The position numbers and the translations under genes were made by a program. From the NCBI GenBank assembly GCA_020746835.1, contig JAGPNK010000015.1, positions 186,001 to 250,000 on the forward strand: DNA of 64,000 nucleotides, written 5' to 3'. The notes under the pieces are model-generated. The model was not told where the DNA came from and made no database searches. It saw nothing but the letters and a program-made list of their open reading frames with translations. Positions 9,980-21,278 of this stretch are shown here, one piece after another. Positions within the stretch are counted from its first letter, which is position 1, and the number at the start of each line of letters is the position of its first letter. Source of the stretch: Stachybotrys elegans (Eukaryota; Ascomycota; Sordariomycetes; Hypocreales; Stachybotryaceae).

Positions 9980-11915
9980 TTATTGGCTATCCTGTTCCAG
10001 TTCTTTCCATCTATCGCCCCGTGTCTTGAAGACCAAGTTCGGCCCCTCATGGGACGCAATGAAGATATCGCCGACTGGATATTCGCCCGGCCGCGAAGTA
10101 CTTCCTCGGAATTCCGGCTGACCGGTAGACGCAGGCTCAAAATCGAAATACCAAGAGCATCGTGCCATCGTCACTCCTATCTCCATGTATGCCAGTGCCT
10201 TGCCAGCACAAGAGCGATCGCCAACCATGAATGGAATGAATGCCCGTTGCATCGTGTCCCTAACTTCTTTGCTTACTGTGTCAAGCTCATTGTCCTCTCG
10301 CAGCCAGCGTTCCGGTTTGAAGGTAAATGGGTCTGGAAAGAACTCCTCATTGTGCAGAATGGAGTAGACGCTGACACCGACCTGCGTTCCGCGCGGAATT
10401 ACATGGCCGTCGACAATAAAAGGCCCATCGTCTTCCGCCAGCTGTTGCCGCCATGAGATTCCCAGTCCAGGTGGTGACATGCGAAGCGTTTCATCGATGC
10501 ATGCCCGCAAGTACCGGCAGCTGCTCAGCTTTGGTCCTGCATGAATATCTCGGCCTGATTCGAAAGTGTTTCGAATCTCCTCTGTGAGCTTCTTATGGAC
10601 GACAGGATTCTGAGTAAGATAGAATAGCATGGCACTCATCGTGGCTGCGGTAGTTGTTCCGCCTGCGAAGTTATTAGCCTCAACTATGATGATGAAAAGA
10701 GGTATACAGTTCTAGGTGGATGCAAGCCAATGAACAATAGGGTTGGTGCAACAACGAGACCACCAGCTGCCCGTACATGGCAGCCGAGTGGCTGCGACTT
10801 GCACTAGCCTTCAGTATTGACAAAAGCTCAGTGCTTTTGGAGGGAAAGAGAAACTGCAGCAGGCTAGAGTGTGAACTGACCTGCCAGAATGAAGAACACT
10901 GCTTCCGAACCGAATTCAGCTGGCTGGAAGCCATTTTCTTTGCCAATGTGATCGGCTACCATCGAGTAAAGGTCGTGATGGGCATCTGCTGGCTTCTCTG
11001 ACCGGATTCTGATCATGTCCATGACCAAACCCCTAAACCGAAGGGACTCTCGAAGGCATGGCAAAACAAGCAAAAGTTCAAGCCGAGAGAGCAGGGGGAA
11101 GTTCATCAACAGATAAGTTCGCCAGCTTGTCAGATCGATGATGTGCTGCACAAACCGGTTCGCCTCTTCAGTTTGAGTTTTGAGGGGGTACCCAAAGGCT
11201 AGGTGGCCGATGATGTCGTAACCAAGACGTCGAAAGCTCTGGCTCACATTGACCACGCTATGCTTTTGTGAAGCTTCCAGGAGCGTTCGAAGAAAGACGT
11301 CGACTTGTTCATGCAGAACAGGTTCAAATGTGCGCATGGAACGTTCCGTCAAAGCTGGGCCGATCAACTTCCGCTTTCTGCGGTGGTCACTTTTGTCGAT
11401 TGCGTTGATGATGGTCGAGAATTTGGACGTAACCGACCCTCTGTACGCATCTCCTTTTGTGACTCTTGGGTTGGTGTATATGTCTATGATGGAAGTTTAA
11501 TACGATAATTACGCAGAGTATTCAAGGAGCGTTACCATGCACGGCTTTGAGTGTATTGAAGACCAGACGATTCGGGCCTTGCCGAACAACGGGACCTTCA
11601 AAGGATTAGCAGAGGACATGGGTTGCTTCAGACGTAATAAGTCACCGTATTTCTGAAAATCTTGGAATGTGGCAAGATGTATGGATCGTTTATACGCATA
11701 GTAGCCCGCGTAAGCATCCGTGAACTTTGCAATCAGGGGTCCAGGATAATTGCGCAGTGGATGGAATAGTAAACGGAGACTTGCGAAAACGAGGCACTAG
11801 TCACGGTCTTATTAGCCAAGTCTTCAGCACATATCGTAGGAGTTGGGAATGCCACCAGTGGGAGGATAATTCCTGCAGCGTAGGCCGCCACCTCGGGGAG
11901 ATATGGAAGCTCCAT
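9980..11915 (-). CDS. Cytochrome P450 monooxygenase
   Basis: Microsomal P450, 518 residues from five exons on the minus strand: 11915-11856, 11796-11646, 11595-11536, 11483-10881 and 10662-9980. The N-terminal anchor is MELPYLPEVAAYAAGIILPL plus CLVFASLRLLFHPLRNYPGP, the proline-rich hinge common in fungal P450s. The I-helix is AGGTTTAAT (near residue 292), the K-helix ETLR (about 349), PERW follows at about 408, and the heme loop is FMVGDRSCAG with the ligand at Cys443. The last intron (10880-10663, 218 nt) is much longer than the others and splits the I-helix codon run. No polyketide, NRPS or terpene partner lies nearby, so a specific pathway cannot be named; a general xenobiotic or secondary-metabolite oxidation role is possible. 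Confidence 0.93.
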
Positions 11916-12593
11916 GTCAGGTGAGCCCAAGCCGCGTCGGCAACACAACTTGTATTTCTCGGAAATTCTGAAGGGCTCACGAGACTGAAGCCGAACTTGT
12001 GAGGGTCAAAACTGTAGGCACCTACTCCTGACAGAGCACTTGTTTGGGCCTTTATCCCTTCCCAGAACTATTTGCGTCGTATTTCGTATTTTCTGTCTGG
12101 ACTCCATTGTGATACACGCGAGCGGGGAAAGGGTCAGGGTTGGGCTCATGTAATCATCCGATTCGGTTGATTTGGTCAGCGCCTTGTCAGGTTCAGACGG
12201 TGCCAAGGTGCAAATATTGGCATTCTCCATAGCATTAGGGTGCTAGCGCATAGCAGTAGGTGAGAATTCCCGCTCCTGTGCTGTAATGGGATGGAAAGCA
12301 GTTACTCGAGGAGGCCCCCTCAGGACACATGATATCAGCATCACTAGCCACACGTAAGTTGTGTCCTGGGTATGGAGCTGTATTGGTCAGTGTTTAGTCC
12401 AAATTAAAACATTTCTATTCCGAATTCTAGCCAAGAGAGCTAAAGGATTGAGGCTAAAGGATTGAGGCCAAAGGATTCCAAATAAGTGGACTAGTAGCAA
12501 TTATTGTCGGAATGCCAAGCAGCAACTCGCTACTTGGCACGTCAAGCAGGTAGGTCAAAAGTATCCGAGAGGGATGAATAATGCCTAGCACGC
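11916..12593. other. Intergenic with a small tandem repeat
   Basis: No gene seen. Three imperfect 14-nt copies (unit aggctaaaggattg) lie at 12437-12478. Confidence 0.55.
12437..12478 (+). repeat. Tandem repeat, 3 x 14 nt
   Basis: Three head-to-tail copies of a unit like aggctaaaggattg at 12437, 12451 and 12465, differing at three positions. It sits about 115 bp upstream of the DUF7924-like relic. Confidence 0.75.
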
Positions 12594-12947
12594 ATGTGTG
12601 CTGGTGCTTCATCAGCGTGTCCCAACGCCGTCGACCGACTGAATGCCTCGCTTTCGAGGCTTCCGAGTGTGCAACATGTCGACAATTTGGCGTACTCCAT
12701 TGCTGTGGACAACAATACCGCCCAGCTATATGTAGCGTGGAAGGATGGTGACTCGAATTTTATCCTTCAACGGGTTGGTGCATTCCTGCTATCAGACCCA
12801 GAGCATTTCAAGAGCCTGCACAAGCAGGTTCGGAACATTCTCGATTAGGGAAAGGGCATACGCTTGACGCAGATTAGGGATGCATTGGATACCATCGAGG
12901 AAACCCGGAAGAAAACTGCTACCACTAGTAATAACCGCCTGGTGTAG
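12594..12947 (+). pseudogene. Relic of a DUF7924-type fungal protein
   Basis: The frame translates to NAVDRLNASLSRLP..., SIAVDNNTAQLYVAWKDGDSN, then FLLSDPEHFKSLHKQVRNILD, which matches the C-terminal domain labelled DUF7924 in many fungal proteins of unknown role. A TAG at 12846-12848 stands where the family has Trp (RNILD-W-GKG); the frame then continues with GKGIRLTQIRDALDTIEETRKK to a stop near 12945. TGG to TAG is a C-to-T change in a CpA context on the other strand, the type made by repeat-induced point mutation. No N-terminal half is present, so this is a truncated and interrupted copy. Confidence 0.68.
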
Positions 12948-12950
12948 ATC

Positions 12951-13164
12951 AAGAAGAAGAAGAGGAGGAGGAGAAGGAGAAGAAGGAGAAGAAGGAGAAG
13001 AAGGAGAAGAAGGAGGAGAAGGAGAAGAAGGAGAAGAAGGAGAAGAAGGAGAAGAAGGAGAAGAAGAAGAAGAAGAAGAAGAAAAAGAAAAAGAAAAGAA
13101 AGAAAGAGAAGGAGGAGAAGAAAAAAAAGAAAGAGAAAGAAAAAGAAAAAAAGAAAGAAGAGAG
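12951..13164 (+). repeat. 214-nt uninterrupted purine tract (GAA/GGAGAA repeats)
   Basis: Every base on the plus strand from 12951 to 13164 is A or G. The core is degenerate GAGAAG/GAAGGA units grading into A-rich GAAA units. It starts right after the DUF7924-like relic. Such tracts can form triplex (H-) DNA and are prone to slippage. The open frame through it is an artefact of low complexity. Confidence 0.9.
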
Positions 13165-13658
13165 TCTAGTCTCTAGACCTAATCCTCTCCCTCTCCTAGT
13201 ATTTATAACTCTATAATCTAGAGCCAGTGAACAGATGTTTATTAGTAGTAGTTGCAGCCTGGATCTATAACGATCATGTTTGCCAGCACGAATTTCATTC
13301 TGCTAGCTATTGCTTGACCATGATGGACATCTTGATGTCTTGAAGGGGCTTATATCGGAGACGAAATATTTACCTGCACAACATTGTCAAACGAGATACG
13401 ATAGCTCATAAATCCAAACATTAATATATTCATATGTGCTCACCGCTACTCATAAACTCTTCATTCTCCGTCACATATTGATGATTCGATCGATGTCCCT
13501 GGCCGCATCAAAATTGGGACTAGGACCAACTCTGACGAACTGACAGCAAAGGCTCCAAGAATCCAAGCAAAGAAGACAGACAAAGACAGACAATAAAAGC
13601 AGTAAAGAAAAGGACAGCAAGGAAGATTAAAGCGAAGAGATGTTGCGTGAACAAGCCC
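13165..13658. other. 3' flank of the multicopper oxidase gene
   Basis: AT-rich noncoding sequence between the purine tract and the oxidase stop codon; nothing else seen. Confidence 0.5.
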
Positions 13659-15526
13659 TTAAGCGCTGCCCTCGTCATCGGCAGCAGCATAAGGATGGTA
13701 GCTAACCATCTCTCCAATGCGCTTCGTGACAGCCGTCAGACTAAATTCACCAAGCTCCTCCTCCAACTCACCAAGCTCAAACGGCCGAGGCCTCCAGAGC
13801 GGGTTCATCGGGTCAATGAAGTCGGTGTAGTTGTACCCGTAGTCAGCGAGAACACTGACGTTGAAGGCAGCCATCATATCGTGGTCTTCGTGGATCAGGT
13901 TATGGCAGTGCATCATGTACACTCCAGGAAACTAAGTAATAGTTAGCGGACAGTTAGTGCAAAAGAATTTGCGTAAAAGTACTCACAGGGGCAAAGTGTG
14001 CCTCAACAATCACGGTTTCCTGGCGCGCCAGCCAGACAACATCCTTCAGACCAGCAGCTTCATACGGCTCAACACCCCGAGCACTAGAACGGGAGATAAC
14101 ACGCATATCCACCAAATGCACATGTATTGGATGTGTCCATCCACCGCCTGGGTTGCGCAGACGCCAGCGCTGGACACTTCCACGGGGGACATTTGCCAAG
14201 AGGCGATTCTCGACGTCGGTGAAAACAATTCCATTGATGGTCCACTGGCCGTTGGTGCGAGTGAAGACAAAGTCGTGGTCAAAGTCGCCAGAACCTGGCT
14301 CGGGGAATGGCACGTCGCGGAGCGTGGCCGGCACGACAGAGGTGTCAGGGGCCTCGGTTTCGTCCGCAACAATGAAGCGCATGACTTTATCGGTGTTGAC
14401 GTAGTTGGTGTCCGTGCCGAGACCATCGACACTGGGAAGGTTGAGCAGGTCGATTGACTGTCCCGCAAAGTTGGAAAAGTCGAAGACGATCTCGTACCGC
14501 TCAGCCATGGAAATGTGCAGAACCTCGGTGTCTACTGGCTCCTCGAGGAGGCCGGCGTCGGAAGCGATGACCTGGAATGGGATATCCGTAGCAGTGTCGT
14601 CGGTGAGAGCGAAATGCAGAGCAAAAGAACGGGATACGGCAGCATCTAGAAAGCGGAAGCGATACTTTCGGGGCTGCACGTTCATAAAGGGCCAAGGCTG
14701 TCCATTCTGTTCATCACACGTCAGAAGCTTTCAAGACATGATTTGTAAAGGGGCCCAACTCACCACTTGGATCACATCTCCAAACAGGCTGCTCAGTTCA
14801 CCGTTGGTTGAGAACAGAGTGCCATCGTCATTGTATCGCTTAGCGGTGAGGACCATGGGGATATCAAACTCTCCATAGCCGCTAGGTAGGTTGAGGGCAT
14901 CCTCAGCAGGATCATGGATCAAATAGACACCTGCCTGACCCATGTAGGCGTTCTCAGCCGTGATAGACATGGCGTGGTCATGGTACCAGAGCATTCGGGC
15001 CGCCTGGCGGTTGGGGTAGTAGTAGTCTTTGTATTCACCTGGCTGGGTAGTATCCTCGGCCCAGCCATCAAAGGGGGCGCGGGAAAACGAGCCATGGAGG
15101 TGGACACTGTTGGGAGAAGTGTTCCCTACGCTGTTCACGAAGCGAACAACTGTCTCGGTGCCACGAGGGACAATGATAGTAGGCCCAGGGGACATGCCAT
15201 CGTAGCCAACCATGTGAGTAAGCCCGAGGTCGGGGTAGATCTGCTCGCTGAACGGCTGAATCTCCATCTCATAATACTGGATGTCATCGCCAGTCTCTGG
15301 GTTGGGCACGATGCTGGATCACATGTCAGACACGGAGAGGTACATGGTTGCCATCAGGCAGAACATACTATTTGGGCTCTTTGACCGGAGGGATCGGGAG
15401 AGGCACAGAGAATAGCTCCAGAGGCGGACTCAACTGCGCATTCTGTCTTTTTTGGACAGAGCGAGCATCACAGGTGCCGATGACGGAAAGACCGACAGCG
15501 GCAAGTTGAAGAAGTTGGCGGACCAT
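13659..15526 (-). CDS. Secreted multicopper oxidase, bilirubin-oxidase-like
   Basis: 566 residues from exons on the minus strand 15526-15369, 15313-14764, 14706-13987 and 13931-13659. The N-terminus MVRQLLQLAAVGLSVIGTC is a signal peptide, followed by a KR processing site (SVQKR/Q). Copper ligands: HLHG (near residue 127), WYHDHAM (near 165), HPIHVHLVDM (near 430) and HCHNLIHEDHDMM (near 485), covering type 1, 2 and 3 sites, with Met as the axial type 1 ligand. Order and wording fit the bilirubin oxidase/CotA-like group rather than classical laccases. It probably oxidises phenolic or tetrapyrrole compounds outside the cell or in the wall, for example in pigment formation. A catataagg TATA-like box at 15665-15673 lies about 140 bp upstream of the ATG. 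Confidence 0.94.
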
Positions 15527-15664
15527 GTCTGGATCTGCGTGTCCGATATCTGTTTGATATTCAACAGGCGAGGAGAGTGAAAGGTAAAGAAGGAGAAGCT
15601 GAGAAGTTCTTGCTTATCTTGACTCTCCAGTCTGAAGATTCGCAGGAAGAGGGCGGAGAGCAGG

Positions 15665-15673
15665 CCTTATATG
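15665..15673 (-). promoter_or_regulatory. TATA-like box of the multicopper oxidase gene
   Basis: The minus strand reads catataagg here, about 140 bp upstream of the ATG at 15526. The same nonamer is found before the dioxygenase gene at 1795. Confidence 0.5.
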
Positions 15674-18600
15674 CTTTTCTGGTCCTACCATTGTCACAAC
15701 ATGTTGGGACTCGGCCATTGGGATCTACCCGGGTGGCTGACGGGCAGGTTGGGCAACGTCCTGGCTCGATAAGCATCGCACGGGAGGAGTAAAACTTCCT
15801 AACGATCCATGTCTGGCTTGCCGGTATACCATGTCCAGCAGATGGAAGTGGAGAGGCTCAACATCAAGGAGCACTGACGATGGTCTCGATGCTGCAGGCA
15901 GGACAACCAGGATACAAGCGAGGCAAGGACTTCTCGACTCACGACATGCATGGACCGGGGATCCTTGACCACGGGTCTTGGGTCGTTGCCTAGCCTGACT
16001 CTTGAAGCTTTGGGCTTTTCAAGAGATGGTACTCCGTGTAAACATACTGAAGTATGGCTGGACAGGAGCATCCGCTCCATCGATATAAAATCCCTGCAGG
16101 TTCATACGAGGGCATGGATATGTGCATGATGTGGTAGCATTCTAGAAAGGTTGTTACTAGAAACGGCATCTGCTTATCCTTAAGCAGTGCGTGGCGTACT
16201 TGAGGGTAAGGCAACTGCATAGACCCTGCGATCCAATATCCAGGGTATCATGGAGGATGTCGAGCTCGGGTCCCTTATACAAGCCGTGCGGAGATGGTTC
16301 GTTGGTTAGTCGCCGTGCCTAGAGAAATATCAGGTCATCGTCTGTCGATAAAGCTTTGTCCTGTACCAGACAAAATAGCCCTGGGGAAACAAGAATAGAA
16401 ACAACCCATGCCTCTCTTGCCCTGTCCATGAACTCTGATGTCAAACTGCCTCCATATTCTCGGGCCCTGGACGCAGCGGGAGCTTGACCTAGTCGTTATC
16501 TAGGATCATGCCGAATGTAACCTGGCTCCATAACGTCTACTCAGCTGAGATGGATCCGTTCTGGCTCCTCCTGTCGTGTTATTGAGCTAGCTGGAGGGAC
16601 CTCCTCGACCCAACGATTCCTTCACCAAGCCTGAACAGGAGGCGAACAAAGCTCTCTCACCCTTGCTGTCTGACTGTCGGCTCCGTAGGGCTTGGGAAAG
16701 ATCGGCAGCGCTAGGTGAAAAGCGCATCTCGTCAACCTTGTTCGAGAACGGTCCTGCAGTAATCATGGTGTGTGTCGCCATTCGTGTCGTGGAGTCTCCA
16801 GCTCTCCTCCAGTCGGCTTGACGCTTCCCTACCACACCCTCTTTCTTTGGCTACCGTTTGGGTATCATTGGGGCAGCTGGCACGCGAGCAGCAGTGTGCA
16901 CCCGTTGCAAACGGAAACGGCCAACTTGATAACAAGCGTCTGCTTTGCATGGACCTTTGAAGATTCGTCCCGCAGTGGTACCTTACGTACGCCCATGTTA
17001 TCCACCACTGTGCAGCTTCCGACGGGTCAGGTAGTTACCTCCATATGAACTGCATGAGTTTGGGTTGCATGCATCGGCTGCAGAACCAAGATGGGAGAAT
17101 TGCTCATGTAGGTGACAATGGGCGAAGGGAGATTTTGTTGAACGGCACTGGGCTTGCAGACGCCTCCCACCTCGTCACAATCTTGTTGCCAACGTCTTAC
17201 TGCCTTATCTTCACCGGTTGGAATGACATCAAATGCATCTGGAGGATCCTGGGGCGGAGAGTCGGCCCCGGGCCCCGGTAAGCTTGAACCAACATGATGA
17301 AGGTCGACTCTGGCTTGGTGGAAACGCGATTCGATGGCGACACATTTTCTGGCCCCCAATTACAGATGTGCCTGGCGCCGCTCAGGCTTTTGCTCACCCG
17401 TCGGTATGGTTGGGTGGTGTTTGACGAGGGTATATATCCGTCCCAATCAAGAGAGCCCGAATGCCACCCTCTTCAAATAACCTACAGACCGGGTAGTAGC
17501 CGAGAGGAAGGGGCTGAACATGTCGATCAAGCTCCAGGTAGACATGCAGAAAGTAAGCTTGTGCATTTGCTTTGATCCAGGGTCCATGCTAGCTTCTCGT
17601 CACCAGAAGACGTAGCTCTGCCTGGCCATGCCTGTCACCTGAAACGGATATTGGATGGTGGAGAAACGTAGAGAAACGGCCGGGCTACAGACCGCGCGGG
17701 ATTTTTCCCTAGCTGTTTTTTCTCGAGGGGAGGTCGAGACTGATCCTACGCTTTGGCTGCACTGTAACGTTTGCGGGCGTGAACCATCCATTACGGTGAC
17801 TTTTGAGAGATGGCATCTTCCAACCCACAAGCCTCGCCATCAGCTCGTGTCGATCACAGCGTGATGAGGAGTTGTCTGACCAGCTCTCGCTCCAGCCCTC
17901 GTGTCTTGCTGAGAGCAGTTTGATCAATTCAGGAATGATCGTCTAGAAGGCCCAACCAACGCTTGTTTTGACTCCTGACTGCTTCACCATATCAAAGCTG
18001 GGCTTGCGAATCCCATAAGCAGCAATAAGCATATCATGCCTCCCATGTCTACAAAACGTTCGCCGCCCTGAGTGGCCCGTCCCGAGACGCATGAGAGAAG
18101 CATAGCTGAAGATGCAGTCAGCAGGGCCGAGCCCGCCCGTTGGACCCAGTGCCTGTCAAGGTGCAAGTTCCGAGGCCAGTGCCGAACGTAGGCTGCTCTC
18201 CTGTACGCGATCTATGCATGCAAATTCCCGTCGGGTGTGAACAAGCGTGCTGCAGCACACCCACTACAACGTACAGCCGCTGGCTGACTCTGCCGAATGC
18301 CACTGTAAAAAGTGGCAACCATACACGTCTGCTATCCCTTGCTGCCAAGACAATAACATGACAGCCGGTATCCGACGTCCATGTGAGTTCTTATACTGGC
18401 ACCTTTACTCAGCCCATCAATGCTCGGAGTGCAGCTGCCAGTTTTGGACGCATGCAGATGAGTTGAAGTCTTACCAACAGACAGCTTGGTCTCCGTGCAG
18501 CTCAACAGCTTCTTTGTTGGGGTTCTTCTATACGAGGTGATATCTGGGCTACCCAACAAGAAGCCATGCTGAACAACATGGACCCTACATGCATATGCAC

Positions 18601-19699
18601 AAAGGCCTACTAACTGTCCAATGAACCTCCACATCCTCAAGACCCTGCGGCTCCTTCTCGGACCGACTTGGAAGGCACCCCTCGCTCAATAAGTTCCACA
18701 TTCGAGGGTTGATGAGCATGCAGTATGCAATATTGCTTCTTATCTGTGAGCCTACTTTGATTTGTAAAGATTAGTCCACATCTGACTTACATCCAGCTGG
18801 TCCAGACCGTTTGCATGTGATACGATCCAGGGCTGCCGCTAAACAAGGCAAATTGATCCTACCAAGCTTGTGCTGAATGGCAGAAGTCTTTACGTTTGGT
18901 AACCTCCATGGTGACAAATTCCAGCCCGATTCGCCATCCTAACCCAGTTCGGAGTGACTGGATACATTCTCCACCATCTCGAGGCTGCTCAGATTGCTAA
19001 TCATGGTCTCAAACCATATTGGAGCCAGCCTTGGCAGATGAAACGTGACATCCGGAGGTATGGTGCGCGCTTATGGCACTCTAGTCTCGGCAGACTCTGT
19101 GGCCAAAGAACACGTTCATCAGTATGGCCAGATAAGCAAGTTGATGCTTGTCGAGCGTATGACTACGGTACTAGCTAACGTAGATAGCCTTCGACTTCTT
19201 CGAGTGCTGGTTCCGATGTTAAGATGGGATTCATGTAGTCGAAGAAAAACGTCAAGGCATTGGCTTCTATGAGTCTGAACGTTGTGGTCTATTACGACGA
19301 CGTGGAACTATATTGCAATCAGCGAAGCTGTTCGTCAAAGGGTTCAGTTTTGTGTTTCAAGGGCCAAACTGACGATCCAAGGTTTTGTATAATGTGAAGC
19401 ACATTCATCCGTGGTACCGAGTCGAACACAGGTGATATTGGCTATTGGCAGTGCTAGTATCTGAGGTTTTGTTCCCTGCAGACCGGTAGCTTGGCTGCCA
19501 TTGTTAGGAGTGTGGTAGCTTGGAATAGACTTATTTTCCGTCGCCTAATATTAGGATTATTCTCGGTTGGCTAAAGACAATAACCATGACGTCCGTCCAT
19601 TTGCTTTGCCCCTTGTCATTCCGCGGCTCCAAGTAGTGTATCAGGAACGTCTATCTCCCTACATCTGTGGACCAAGAAAAGAGTGAACCATGAAAGTGA
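15674..19699. other. About 4 kb without a recognisable gene
   Basis: Open frames are all under about 105 codons, overlap on both strands and show no family features. Base composition is not strikingly AT-rich, so it is not an obvious RIP wasteland. It could hold a decayed gene, long upstream regions or a noncoding RNA; I could not recognise any. Confidence 0.5.
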
Positions 19700-21278
19700 T
19701 CATTCTGTGTTAGCCAATACAGATTGCGGTGCTTCCATCTTCTTGATTCCATCGCATGTAGAACATTCCTCTAAAAAGAAGGGATGGGAAAGCAGGCTTG
19801 ACAGTGAACTCCGCTCACTTGGCTCTGTTACGACCATTTTCTGTACAAGGCCGAGGAAAGCTTTCGTATCATCATCGTCCTTTTCCAAATTTTTCCATTC
19901 CTCCTCTTGGCTGAGGGATGGCAGTTCTGGTTTCTTCTGACGGTAGTCTTCAAAGTCCCAAAACGCACGCCAATCCTTAGCGGGTGGTCCTCCAAGTCGC
20001 AGAGCGCGGTAAAGCTCGTCTTCCAAATACCCAGACATCAGCCCAGAGCCTATCCCGAGGCTCACCCCCATGATCGATGCGGCCTGAAATAGGCAAGTCA
20101 GTCAGTAAAACTATCTGTGGTCTCATCAAAATGTAGAGGCTCACCATGCATCCGACTGTCCAGATCTCGGACTCCTTGCTCCAAAAAGAACCCGCTTTTC
20201 CCTCTGACATGAAGTGAACAATAACTTCTGGTGGTCGTGAGCCTGATGGGACACACACTGGTGCTTCCTTTACCAACTCATGTTCTAAGTAGGCTAACGC
20301 TGTCAGCTGGATCGGTAAATGGAGAGCAAGACACCAATGATGAGGCAAGGTGGTCCAGTGACCTTTGACATACCTTGGCCAAAATCAAGGATCTTGAAGA
20401 CACTTGTTTCTTGAGGGGGTAAGGCTTTTTTGGTTTCCAAAAACCTGACAATGTCCTCAACATCAGCAATATATGGCGGTGTTGTGTCCCTGGGGAAATG
20501 AGGATCATGTGGCACTACAGCAGTGATGGATGGACCCCCAATATTATCGGCGATGTCCTCCTCGTCAAACTGCTGAAGCTCCGGTATTGCGATACCAAGG
20601 TTCCCGGAATGAGGATCTGAGCAAGTATGACTGTTAGTCGCGGGACTTTAGGGCGTGGAAATGGGCAGAAGATCAAGAATGTACCTCCGTGTATGACTCC
20701 CTGTTCATGGAGATATGAAAAGCCTGTCATAAGCTGGCGAGCAGCTACTTTAGGCAGGAATCCCGTGCAACCGTAACCATAGAGTGGCATGACGAGCTCG
20801 GTGATGATGATATCATGGAATCCATTTGGGCCTTGGATTATGAAAGCATCATAAAGCTCAATGATATTCTCGCGGCCGGGCTGCCCTTTTTCTTTTTGCT
20901 GAAGCATTTTCAAGATCCGGACTTCGTTACTCTCAAGAGGCTTTTCTGTTCCCACGCAAGCCTTTAAAGCCACGTATCTCCTACCGAGGGGGACGGTTAG
21001 CTGATCCACAAGACTAACTGTCTGGCGAGGGTGGAAAGTTCGACTTACTGCTCTTCAAGATCCCGAGCAAGCCAGACGGTTGAAAAGCCCCCCCACCCGA
21101 TTTTCTGCGCAATGCGATACCTTGGCTTCCTGGCCGGGTCGCCCACGCATGAGCCCAACTTGGGAAGCACGTCGCCAAGGATAATCGGATGCAGGCCATA
21201 GCGCTTATATTGGGTTATGTCCTCGCAGCTTATGCCATCTCCAGAATAGAAGAAACGGTCTATATCGAAAGGACCCAT
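19700..21278 (-). CDS. SRPK-like protein kinase
   Basis: 430 residues from exons on the minus strand 21278-21049, 20980-20685, 20616-20374, 20284-20145 and 20083-19700. The glycine loop is IGWGGFSTVW (60-69), the ATP lysine K83 in YVALKA, the catalytic loop HGD (174-176) in VIHGDPHSGNLGI and the Mg motif DFG (253-255). HGD in place of HRD and the EDITQYKRYGLHPIILGD lead-in are typical of fungal SR-protein-kinase-like enzymes, a group expanded in filamentous ascomycetes. All catalytic residues are present. It lacks the long spacer of true Sky1/SRPK1, so the substrate may not be SR proteins. A related gene lies at 33631-34985. Confidence 0.92.

Noticed and set aside
12880..13176. 98-codon frame of Glu/Lys/Arg repeats
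   Set aside because: Translation of the purine tract; no independent start context or family.
9980..15526. P450 plus multicopper oxidase as a secondary-metabolite cluster
   Set aside because: No backbone synthase, transporter or regulator between or beside them; a relic and a repeat separate the two.
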